In this document: piece by piece, positions 1 to 4,709 of the stretch
How the letters are laid out: each line of letters begins with the position of its first letter
Position numbering within the stretch: position 1 is the first letter of the stretch
Assembly: GCA_903932695.1 (NCBI GenBank)
Contig: CAIZGZ010000061.1
Location: 1 to 5,594 of the forward strand
Direction of reading: 5' to 3'
Source of the DNA: an uncultured Actinomycetes bacterium
GTDB lineage: Bacteria; Actinomycetota; Actinomycetes; Nanopelagicales; Nanopelagicaceae
Length of the DNA: 5,594 nucleotides
Made by a program: the position numbers and the translations under genes
Notes under the pieces: generated by a model
Seen by the model: only the letters and a program-made list of their open reading frames with translations
The model's database searches: none
Told to the model about the DNA's origin: nothing

Positions 1-161
1 GCTCTAATTTGGCCAGACACGCCCGGGGTGGCACAATTGGCCACCTGTGCAAAGGGCCCTCTACCCCTTACACAACCCATCCAATATGGATCGCTCCAAG
101 CACCTCGCTCCCACTGAGGTCGTTTGAAGTGAGCCGAATCATTCAAGGAGAAACCACACAC
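1..161 (+). promoter_or_regulatory. Leader and possible promoter region upstream of rpsP
   Basis: No coding region is supported here. A possible sigma-70-type promoter is TTGGCC at 9–14 and CACAAT at 32–37 with a 17-nt spacer; the -10 is a poor match. Downstream are two mutually exclusive small hairpins: GGTGGC (27–32) with GCCACC (40–45), and GCACA (31–35) with TGTGC (46–50). Just before the gene, TTGAA-(g)-TGA (124–132) can pair with TCATTCAA (139–146), a stem with one bulge whose last two bases are the first two of the rpsP Shine-Dalgarno. If the promoter is right, the mRNA leader is about 115–120 nt. A TAA at 5–7 could end an upstream gene (ffh is common here in actinobacteria), but too little sequence is present to tell. 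Confidence 0.3.
145..150 (+). promoter_or_regulatory. Shine-Dalgarno site fixing the GTG start of rpsP
   Basis: AAGGAG lies 11 nt before the GTG at 162. It supports that GTG rather than the upstream in-frame ATG at 9, which would add 51 non-homologous residues. The spacing is slightly long but acceptable. The first two bases fall in the weak hairpin 124–146. Confidence 0.7.
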
Positions 162-716
162 GTGGCCGTAAAAATTAAGTTGATGCGTCTTGGCAAGATC
201 CGTACCCCTCACTACCGCATCGTTGTTGCAGATGCTCGCACCGCTCGCGATAGCCGTGCTATCGAAGAGATCGGTCGCTATAACCCAAACTCAGAGCCAT
301 CATTTATTCAGATCAATGGTGAGCGTGCTGCGTACTGGCTCGGCGTTGGTGCACAACCAACTGAAGCTGTAGAGGCTCTACTCAAAATTACAGGTGACTG
401 GCAGAAGTTCAAGGGTCTTCCTGGAACAGAAGGCACACTCCGTGTTGCTGCTCCAAAGCCTGAGAAGCGTCTTGCTTACGAAGCTGCTGTTAAAGAAGCG
501 ATGAATGAGCCAGCTGATGGCGCAACCACCGCAAAGAAGAAGGCTGCCGACAAGTTGGCTGCCAAGAACGCTCCAGCCGTTGAAGAAGTAAAGGAAGCGG
601 TCGAGGAGATCGTTACTGAGGCTGTTGCAGAAGCTGTCGTTGAAGAGGCTGTTGCAGAAGCGACTGCAGAAGTTGTTGCAGAAGCAGAAGCTGCTACCGA
701 AGAGGCTGCTGAATAA
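162..716 (+). CDS. rpsP: 30S ribosomal protein S16 with acidic C-terminal extension
   Basis: A primary component of the small ribosomal subunit that binds 16S rRNA early in 30S assembly. From the GTG at 162 the protein (184 aa) starts MAVKIKLMRLGKIRTPHYRI and continues with VVADART and IEEIGRYNP, the S16 N-terminal signature. The conserved S16 fold spans about residues 1–85, ending near the GDWQKFKGLPG segment. Residues 86–184 are an extension: a Lys-rich stretch (KKKAADKLAAK, about 125–135), then a low-complexity Ala/Val/Glu tail from about 139 to the end. S16 is usually 80–90 aa; extensions of this kind are common in actinobacteria and are probably disordered or helical. First gene of the rpsP–khpA–rimM–trmD operon, with a 2-nt gap to the next gene. 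Identity is clear; the role of the tail is unknown. Confidence 0.97.
   Translation: MAVKIKLMRLGKIRTPHYRIVVADARTARDSRAIEEIGRYNPNSEPSFIQINGERAAYWLGVGAQPTEAVEALLKITGDWQKFKGLPGTEGTLRVAAPKPEKRLAYEAAVKEAMNEPADGATTAKKKAADKLAAKNAPAVEEVKEAVEEIVTEAVAEAVVEEAVAEATAEVVAEAEAATEEAAE
618..685 (+). repeat. Short direct repeats coding the Ala/Glu tail of S16
   Basis: A 17-nt unit, GAGGCTGTTGCAGAAGC, occurs exactly at 618–634 and 645–661, a period of 27 nt (9 codons). Its last 11 nt recur at 675–685. The units encode EAVAEA-type peptide. They are in frame, so slippage or recombination between copies would change tail length without breaking the gene. Confidence 0.75.
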
Positions 717-718
717 CC

Positions 719-958
719 ATGATTGATGAGGCTCTCGAGCATCTCGTTAAGGGAATCGTTGATAACCCTGAAGAGGTTGTTATCACCGAGAAGACCCACC
801 GTCGTGGCACCACCCTCGAAGTTCGTGTTCACCCAGAAGATATTGGCAAGGTCATTGGTCGTAACGGGCGCACTGCGCGTGCGTTACGTACCGTGATCAG
901 CGCCATTGCTGGTCGTTCAGTTCGCGTCGATCTTATCGAGGCTGACGAGGCTCGCTAA
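719..958 (+). CDS. khpA: KhpA-type KH-domain RNA-binding protein
   Basis: A small single-KH-domain protein of 79 aa, the usual size for the family (KhpA/YlqC, UPF0109). The KH signature is visible as HPEDIGKVIGRNGRTARALR at residues 38–57, with the GxxG loop G47-R48-N49-G50 that contacts single-stranded RNA. The N-terminus, with an ALEHLVKGIVDNPE-like segment, is also typical. Homologues bind RNA broadly and, in Firmicutes, partner KhpB (EloR/Jag) in controlling cell elongation; the specific RNA targets here cannot be read from sequence. It sits 2 nt after the rpsP stop and 2 nt before rimM, the standard actinobacterial position, so it is almost certainly co-transcribed and translationally coupled with the ribosome-related genes. 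Confidence 0.93.
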   Translation: MIDEALEHLVKGIVDNPEEVVITEKTHRRGTTLEVRVHPEDIGKVIGRNGRTARALRTVISAIAGRSVRVDLIEADEAR

Positions 959-960
959 AA

Positions 961-1500
961 GTGTTGCTCGTGGTCGGCCGAATTGGTCGAGCTCACGGTG
1001 TGCATGGCGAAGCCACCATCGAAATTCGCACGGATCTGCCAGAAGAGCGTTTCTACATTGGCGCACAACTTATGACAGATCCTGCGGCTCGTGGCCCACT
1101 CACTATTGAAAAAATCCGTGATAACAACGGAATCATGCTTCTGAAATTCAAAGAAGCAGATGATCGAAACGCGATTGAAAAACTTCGTGACACTCTCCTT
1201 CTTGCCGAAATTGATATGGAGCACGAGGCGCAATTTGAAGATGAGTATCACGTTCAACAACTCATTGGTTGTGCGATCGTCGATACCGAGGATCAAGTAC
1301 TTGGCACCCTCACCGATGTCCTCAACCTTCCTGGCCAAGATGTTTTGGCGATAGCAACTCCTCGTGGTGAAGTACTTGTGCCCTTTGTTCTTGAGTTCGT
1401 ACCTACCATCGATATTGAGGCAAAGCGGGTCGTGATTACACCTCCTGCGGGTCTCTTTGAGTTGCTCGACACCGCTAGCGAAACACCTGATGATGAATAA
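961..1500 (+). CDS. rimM: Ribosome maturation factor RimM
   Basis: An assembly chaperone for the 30S head domain that binds ribosomal protein S19 and is needed for efficient 16S rRNA processing; cytoplasmic. The product has 179 aa, close to the usual 165–180. The N-terminal RimM domain begins LLVVGRIGRAHGVHGE (residues 2–17) with the conserved GRIGRxHGVxGE motif. The C-terminal PRC-barrel domain starts near EDEYHVQQLIG (93–103) and ends with LVPFVLEFVPTID and a VVITPPAGLFEL segment, both diagnostic. The start is GTG, 2 nt after the khpA stop, with GAGG (947–950) 10 nt upstream as ribosome binding site; a second in-frame GTG at 970 lacks one and would cut into the conserved start. The 3' end overlaps trmD. 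Confidence 0.95.
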   Translation: MLLVVGRIGRAHGVHGEATIEIRTDLPEERFYIGAQLMTDPAARGPLTIEKIRDNNGIMLLKFKEADDRNAIEKLRDTLLLAEIDMEHEAQFEDEYHVQQLIGCAIVDTEDQVLGTLTDVLNLPGQDVLAIATPRGEVLVPFVLEFVPTIDIEAKRVVITPPAGLFELLDTASETPDDE

Positions 1501-2227
1501 CCCACCACTACACGTCGATGTCATCACAATTTTTCCAGCCTACTTCGAGCCGCTTCAACTCTCGTTGATTGGCAAAGCGCTCGATAAATCATTAGTCACC
1601 ATCGATATCCACGACCTCCGCGATCAAGCTACCGGGGTGCATAAGAGCGTCGATGACACTCCATACGGTGGCGGCGCAGGAATGGTGATGTCTGCAGTCC
1701 CGTGGGGAGCGGCGATTGATCAGGTGATCGATGCCCACCCCGGCGTCGTCCACGATCTCATTGTTCTTACGCCCGCAGGCGAGAAGCTCACGCAAGCAAA
1801 GGCGCACGAGTTCTCAACGCTCTCACACCTGATCTTTGCGTGTGGTCGTTACGAAGGTATCGATCACCGAGTGACCGAGTTCTATCAATCGCAGCCTCAG
1901 GTCAGAGTCCACGAACTTTCGATCGGCGACTACGTGCTTAACGGCGGAGAAGTCGCTACTTTGGTGACTCTCGAAGCGCTCATTCGACTGATCCCAGGTG
2001 TGCTGGGTAACCCGGAATCGCTCGTAGAAGAGTCTCACTCAATTGCTGCCTCCGATGAGGGAGCGCCAGATTTGCTCGAGTACCCTAATTACACCAAGCC
2101 ACCAGAATGGCGTGGTTTAGCGGTGCCAGAAGTACTTTTATCCGGAAACCATGCAGTAATAAAGGGCTGGCGCTCACAAGCTGCGCTTACCCGAAGCAAA
2201 AAGATTGCGGGTCAGACTGGCGAGTAA
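1490..2227 (+). CDS. trmD: tRNA (guanine-N1)-methyltransferase TrmD
   Basis: Transfers a methyl group from SAM to N1 of G37, next to the anticodon, in tRNAs reading CNN codons; the modification prevents +1 frameshifting. The SPOUT/trefoil-knot signatures are all present: DVITIFPAYFEPL near the start, DDTPYGGGAGMVM (55–67), LTPAGEKLTQAKA (93–105), FACGRYEGIDHRV (116–128), LSIGDYVLNGGE (143–154), and LLEYPNYTKPPEWRG with VPEVLLSGNHAVI near the C-terminus. The likely catalytic Asp is D147, with R120 as the conserved partner. Length is 245 aa (E. coli about 255). ATG at 1490 and ATG at 1493 are both possible; either overlaps the rimM stop, by 11 or 8 nt, indicating translational coupling. An in-frame ATG at 1457 is less likely, as it adds non-conserved residues. 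rplS does not follow. Confidence 0.96.
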   Translation: MMNNPPLHVDVITIFPAYFEPLQLSLIGKALDKSLVTIDIHDLRDQATGVHKSVDDTPYGGGAGMVMSAVPWGAAIDQVIDAHPGVVHDLIVLTPAGEKLTQAKAHEFSTLSHLIFACGRYEGIDHRVTEFYQSQPQVRVHELSIGDYVLNGGEVATLVTLEALIRLIPGVLGNPESLVEESHSIAASDEGAPDLLEYPNYTKPPEWRGLAVPEVLLSGNHAVIKGWRSQAALTRSKKIAGQTGE

Positions 2228-2231
2228 CTAG

Positions 2232-2248
2232 ACCCCTAGGGGTACGGT
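2232..2248 (+). promoter_or_regulatory. CCCC-TA-GGGG palindrome abutting a possible -10 for the desaturase gene
   Basis: ACCCCTAGGGGT (2232–2243) is a perfect 12-bp palindrome just after the trmD stop. Its last T is the first base of TACGGT (2243–2248), which fits a TAnnnT -10; no convincing -35 is visible. Without a loop or T-run it is a poor terminator and looks more like a protein-binding site or promoter element. A start of transcription around 2255 would leave a leader of about 45 nt to the ATG at 2300. Confidence 0.35.
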
Positions 2249-2299
2249 TATCGCATCAGCAAGCACATCAGAAATCTCCGTAAGTCGAAAGGTTCTCAC

Positions 2300-3268
2300 A
2301 TGGCAGAGTTCGATTCAGCCGCGATCCAGACACGTTTAATTCGTGATTTGGAGCCAGCTGTCGCTAAAGAGATCGAACGCCACCTTTCGATGACCAAAGA
2401 TTGGTATCCGCACGAATATGTCCCATGGTCTGAGGGACGCAATTTTCCTGGCGCGCTCAACGGTGATGCCTGGGAAGCAAAGGATTCAAAGCTCACTGCA
2501 GTGGCGCAAGATTCACTCGTCCTTAACCTTCTAACCGAAGATAATCTTCCGAGTTACCACACCGAAATTACTCTCTCTACCGCTCGCGATGGTGCATGGA
2601 ATACCTGGCTCAATCGCTGGACCGCGGAAGAAGCCCGTCACAGCATCGTGCTTCGCGATTACCTCATGGCTACCCGTGGCGTGGATCCCAACGAACTCGA
2701 AGATTTGCGTATGGCACATATGTCGGTCGGTTACGAGACACCATACGAGAACGACATGCTGCACACGATTGCGTATGTAACATTCCAAGAACTTGCTACA
2801 CGTATCTCACACCGCAACACCGGTCGAATTTCCAACGATGCAATCTGCGAAGGAATGTTGGCGCGCGTTGCACTCGATGAGAACCTTCACATGCTCTTCT
2901 ACCGCAATCTGATTGCCCAGGCTCTGATCCTTGAGCCAAATGCAGCAATGCGCGCAATTACCGATGTGGTCACAAACTTTCAGATGCCGGGTGCCGGTAT
3001 GCCGGGTTGGGGTCGTAAGTCGGTGCAGATCGCATTGGCCGGCATTTATGATCTTAAGCTGCACCTTGAAGATGTGGTCTGGCCGGTGCTTCGTGCTTGG
3101 GGAATCTTTGATATGACCACTCTGAGTGGCGATGGAGCTGCGGCACGCGATGAACTTGGAAAGTTCCTTGAGGTAATGGGCGCAGATGTTGCAACCTTTA
3201 CCGAGAAGCGCGAACACCATTTCGAGCGCCTCATCCTTCGTGGCCAGGAGCCGCTGCGTCTGCTCTAG
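2300..3268 (+). CDS. Acyl-ACP desaturase-type diiron enzyme
   Basis: A member of the soluble fatty-acid desaturase family (plant stearoyl-ACP desaturase and mycobacterial DesA1/DesA2). The family uses a carboxylate-bridged diiron centre, O2 and reduced ferredoxin to put a cis double bond into acyl chains on acyl carrier protein. All six expected ligands can be seen: E80 in LLTEDNLPSYH, E111 and H114 in AEEARHSIVLRDYL, E164 in TFQELATRISH, and E194 and H197 in DENLHMLFYRNL. There is no membrane segment, and 322 aa compares with 338 for M. tuberculosis DesA1. The ATG is preceded by GAAAGG at 2287–2292, 7 nt away. It follows trmD by 72 bp on the same strand, probably with its own promoter. Substrate and double-bond position cannot be inferred; another ferritin-like oxygenase is possible but less likely. 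No redox partner gene is in the window. Confidence 0.9.
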   Translation: MAEFDSAAIQTRLIRDLEPAVAKEIERHLSMTKDWYPHEYVPWSEGRNFPGALNGDAWEAKDSKLTAVAQDSLVLNLLTEDNLPSYHTEITLSTARDGAWNTWLNRWTAEEARHSIVLRDYLMATRGVDPNELEDLRMAHMSVGYETPYENDMLHTIAYVTFQELATRISHRNTGRISNDAICEGMLARVALDENLHMLFYRNLIAQALILEPNAAMRAITDVVTNFQMPGAGMPGWGRKSVQIALAGIYDLKLHLEDVVWPVLRAWGIFDMTTLSGDGAAARDELGKFLEVMGADVATFTEKREHHFERLILRGQEPLRLL

Positions 3269-3284
3269 TCGTCGCGCTTCAAAC

Positions 3285-3307
3285 GGGTAGGACTGGATTT
3301 CCTGCCT
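3285..3307 (+). terminator. Weak hairpin after the desaturase gene
   Basis: GGGTAGGA (3285–3292) pairs with TCCTGCCT (3300–3307) around a 7-nt loop, with two G·U pairs. It starts 17 nt after the desaturase stop but has no T-run, so it may only be a transcript-end stabiliser or part of a Rho-dependent end. Confidence 0.3.
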
Positions 3308-3382
3308 AACGCTCGAACTTCCTGAACCTTGCGGGAATAATTTCGACACGCCGACTGTTCATTAGGTAGAACAAGGGGTTAT

Positions 3383-3411
3383 ACGACAGTATCCGCCCCG
3401 TTGGGGATAAT
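3383..3411 (+). promoter_or_regulatory. Probable promoter of the DUF4193 gene
   Basis: ACGACA (3383–3388) and GATAAT (3406–3411) are separated by exactly 17 nt and match TTGACA and TATAAT at four and five of six positions. Transcription would start near 3418, giving a leader of about 34 nt containing the strong Shine-Dalgarno. The spacer contains CCCC-GTT-GGGG (3396–3406), whose last G is the first base of the -10, and TATCC (3390–3394) and GGATA (3405–3409) form an outer inverted repeat. Confidence 0.5.
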
Positions 3412-3438
3412 CCTCATTGATTACGTTCTACTTTTTAG

Positions 3439-3446
3439 AAGGAGGT
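3439..3446 (+). promoter_or_regulatory. Near-ideal Shine-Dalgarno of the DUF4193 gene
   Basis: AAGGAGGT matches the anti-Shine-Dalgarno over eight bases and lies 5 nt before the ATG at 3452. It fixes that start over the upstream in-frame ATG at 3401 and is the strongest ribosome binding site in the window, suggesting high translation. Confidence 0.85.
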
Positions 3447-3451
3447 GCACC

Positions 3452-3748
3452 ATGGCAACCGATTACGACACACCCAGAAAGACCGATGAAGAGTTACACG
3501 AAGAGTCCCTCGAAGAGCTCAAAGCTCGACGCGCGGATGCTCAATCCGGTCAGGTTGATATCGATGAAGAAGAAGCTGCGGAGAGCCTAGAGCTTCCAGG
3601 TGCAGATCTATCAGGCGAAGAGCTAACGGTCCGTGTAGTTCCTAAGCAGACCGATGAGTTCACCTGTTCTCGTTGTTTCTTAGTCCATCACTCGTCGCAA
3701 CTTGCTCGCGGTGAAGGTGTAAAGGCAGTCTGTAAGGATTGCGAATAA
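3452..3748 (+). CDS. DUF4193 family protein with two CxxC pairs
   Basis: A small acidic protein (98 aa) of an actinobacterial family represented by Rv2699c of M. tuberculosis; its function is not established. The hallmark segments are MATDYDTPRKTDEE at the start, EESLEELKARR (17–27), LELPGADLSGEEL (47–59), RVVPKQTDEFTCSRCFLVHH (61–80) and CKDCE at the end. C72-x2-C75 and C94-x2-C97 form two knuckles 18 residues apart that probably bind one zinc or iron ion; H79 and H80 are nearby. The N-terminal half is highly charged and probably extended or helical. It has its own promoter, a very strong ribosome binding site and a strong intrinsic terminator, so it appears to be a monocistronic, well-expressed gene. 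It converges on DUF3093, with 16 nt between stop codons, as in other actinobacteria. Confidence 0.92.
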   Translation: MATDYDTPRKTDEELHEESLEELKARRADAQSGQVDIDEEEAAESLELPGADLSGEELTVRVVPKQTDEFTCSRCFLVHHSSQLARGEGVKAVCKDCE

Positions 3749-3764
3749 CTCTTTAGCAGTTGAA

Positions 3765-4202
3765 TTAGCTTGAAAGCGCATCAGCAAGCTGGTGCGCTTT
3801 TTTGCTGCTTACCAGCCAATACGGTGTCGGATCCTCGGGATCATTGATCTCGATCTTGACGCCAGTTGAGATCCAGAAACGGATTGCGAGGTATGCCGCA
3901 GGATTAGCACGCGGACCTCGAGCCTGGCCCATCGCCTTTGCATCGAGAGGTGTGGTGCGAGTGATGAATTGATGCGAGATCGTAGCCGCACCAACGTGCA
4001 GCGTAAGGCCATCATCCTTAATCAACAGGGGAGTGCTCTGTGAAAGGATGAGCAGCCCTAAAAATTGAATAAGAGCAGAGAGGATCGCCCAACTATTTCC
4101 GAGCGCCGCCCAGAAAGCTAACGAGAGCGATCCGCTAAGAAAGAGGAGAAAGAGCCAGAGCCAGATCGGCCAAGCCACGCGCTCTTTGAACTGCTCTGTC
4201 AT
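3765..4202 (-). CDS. DUF3093 family membrane protein
   Basis: A protein of 145 aa from an uncharacterised actinobacterial family (Rv2698 type). Two hydrophobic helices lie at about 13–33 and 37–56, then a soluble domain of some 85 residues follows. The conserved family stretch is clear near the C-terminus: AAYLAIRFWISTGVKIEIND followed by PEDPTPYWLVSS (residues 102–133). The domain is likely a small beta-rich module at the inner membrane surface; that is inference. I chose ATG at 4202 over GTG at 4211 because TAAAGT on this strand (4215–4210) sits 7 nt before the ATG, as expected for a leaderless transcript, and because the GTG would overlap that hexamer. The gene diverges from dut and converges with DUF4193, whose terminator lies within its last codons. 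Confidence 0.88.
   Translation of the reverse strand: MTEQFKERVAWPIWLWLFLLFLSGSLSLAFWAALGNSWAILSALIQFLGLLILSQSTPLLIKDDGLTLHVGAATISHQFITRTTPLDAKAMGQARGPRANPAAYLAIRFWISTGVKIEINDPEDPTPYWLVSSKKAHQLADALSS
3773..3803 (+). terminator. Intrinsic terminator of the DUF4193 gene, inside the DUF3093 coding end
   Basis: AAAGCGCATCAG (3773–3784) pairs with CTGGTGCGCTTT (3789–3800) over 12 bp with one G·U pair, closing a CAAG loop, and is followed by a run of six T (3798–3803, overlapping the stem). It begins 25 nt after the DUF4193 stop. The same bases on the other strand encode KKAHQLADAL near the C-terminus of DUF3093. In the opposite direction the stem is followed only by TTTC, so it should work mainly on + strand transcripts. 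Confidence 0.85.
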
Positions 4203-4209
4203 GGGTGAC

Positions 4210-4215
4210 ACTTTA
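4210..4215 (-). promoter_or_regulatory. -10 element for leaderless DUF3093 transcript
   Basis: On the minus strand TAAAGT fits the TAnnnT -10 and is followed by 7 nt and then the ATG at 4202, so transcription would start at or next to the start codon. No Shine-Dalgarno better than AAAG is present. No clear -35 is seen. Confidence 0.45.
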
Positions 4216-4259
4216 CTGATTAATTCCCGCTAACACCGCCCAAGTGATCGGGTTGCCAC

Positions 4260-4265
4260 TAGCAT
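4260..4265 (+). promoter_or_regulatory. -10 element for leaderless dut transcript
   Basis: TAGCAT fits TAnnnT and ends 6 nt before the dut ATG at 4272, the spacing expected when transcription starts at the A of ATG. There is no Shine-Dalgarno-like sequence in the 20 nt before the start. No clear -35 is visible. Confidence 0.45.
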
Positions 4266-4271
4266 CCGACC

Positions 4272-4709
4272 ATGGAAGTTCTTGTAAAACGCCTCTATCC
4301 CGATATCCCACTCCCTAAGTACGGTAAACACGGAGATGCTGGTGCGGATATCACCACCCGAATTGACTTCACCTTGAAACCTGGTGAGCGCGCGCTCATC
4401 CCTACTGGGCTGGCGATTGCCCTGCCATTCGGCTTTGCCGCCTTTGTTCACCCTCGCTCCGGTCTTGCTATCAAGCATGGCGTCTCTATGGTGAACACCC
4501 CAGGCACGATTGATGCTGGTTATCGGGGTGAGCTACAAGTGATTTTGATCAATCATGATCTGCACGAAGAGATCTCCTTTGTGAAGGGTGATCGAATCGC
4601 CCAGCTCGTTATTCAACGTGTGGAATCAGCGAACTTCATCGAGGTCGAAGAACTCCCTGACTCTGAAAGAGCCGATGGTGGATTTGGATCGACTGGTACC
4701 TCTTCATGA
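4272..4709 (+). CDS. dut: Deoxyuridine 5'-triphosphate nucleotidohydrolase (dUTPase)
   Basis: Hydrolyses dUTP to dUMP and pyrophosphate, keeping uracil out of DNA and feeding thymidylate synthesis; the family works as a homotrimer with Mg2+. All five motifs are present in order in 145 aa: motif 1 HGDAGADI (20–27), motif 2 PRSGLA (61–66), motif 3 GTIDAGYRGELQV (78–90) with catalytic D81 and uracil-stacking Y84, motif 4 GDRIAQLVIQRV (106–117), and motif 5 RADGGFGSTG (133–142) with F138. Length is normal for the trimeric type. The segment between motifs 4 and 5 looks shorter than in mycobacterial enzymes, which carry a small genus-specific insertion there. The start has no ribosome binding site and is probably leaderless. 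The stop overlaps the next start as ATGA, coupling it to DUF3159. Confidence 0.96.
   Translation: MEVLVKRLYPDIPLPKYGKHGDAGADITTRIDFTLKPGERALIPTGLAIALPFGFAAFVHPRSGLAIKHGVSMVNTPGTIDAGYRGELQVILINHDLHEEISFVKGDRIAQLVIQRVESANFIEVEELPDSERADGGFGSTGTSS

Noticed and set aside
9..161. N-terminal extension of S16 from an upstream in-frame ATG at 9
   Set aside because: The 51 added residues do not resemble S16, and AAGGAG before the GTG at 162 gives the expected MAVKIK start.
476..832. Open frame of 118 codons on the minus strand opposite the S16 tail
   Set aside because: It is a mirror of the Ala/Glu-rich repeat region (Ser/Ala/Thr-rich product) with no recognisable domain and runs across two real genes.
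955..1527. Open frame of 190 codons on the minus strand opposite rimM
   Set aside because: Lies entirely antisense to a confidently identified gene, and its product looks like no known protein.
2232..2243. ACCCCTAGGGGT as an intrinsic terminator of trmD
   Set aside because: A gapless palindrome leaves only a 4-bp stem around its loop, and no T-run follows.
2807..3349. Open frame of 180 codons on the minus strand opposite the desaturase end
   Set aside because: Antisense to conserved diiron-ligand sequence, with no domain and no ribosome binding site that I can see.
3357..3372. GTTC-N8-GAAC inverted repeat as an SOS/LexA box
   Set aside because: The actinobacterial box has GAAC-N4-GTTC, the opposite orientation and a shorter spacer; a 4-bp inverted repeat is easily chance.
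3401..3451. Longer DUF4193 starting at ATG 3401
   Set aside because: It would put the -10 and Shine-Dalgarno inside the coding region; the family start MATDY follows the strong ribosome binding site.
4203..4211. GTG start at 4211 for DUF3093
   Set aside because: Overlaps the likely -10 TAAAGT and lacks a spaced Shine-Dalgarno; kept only as an alternative.
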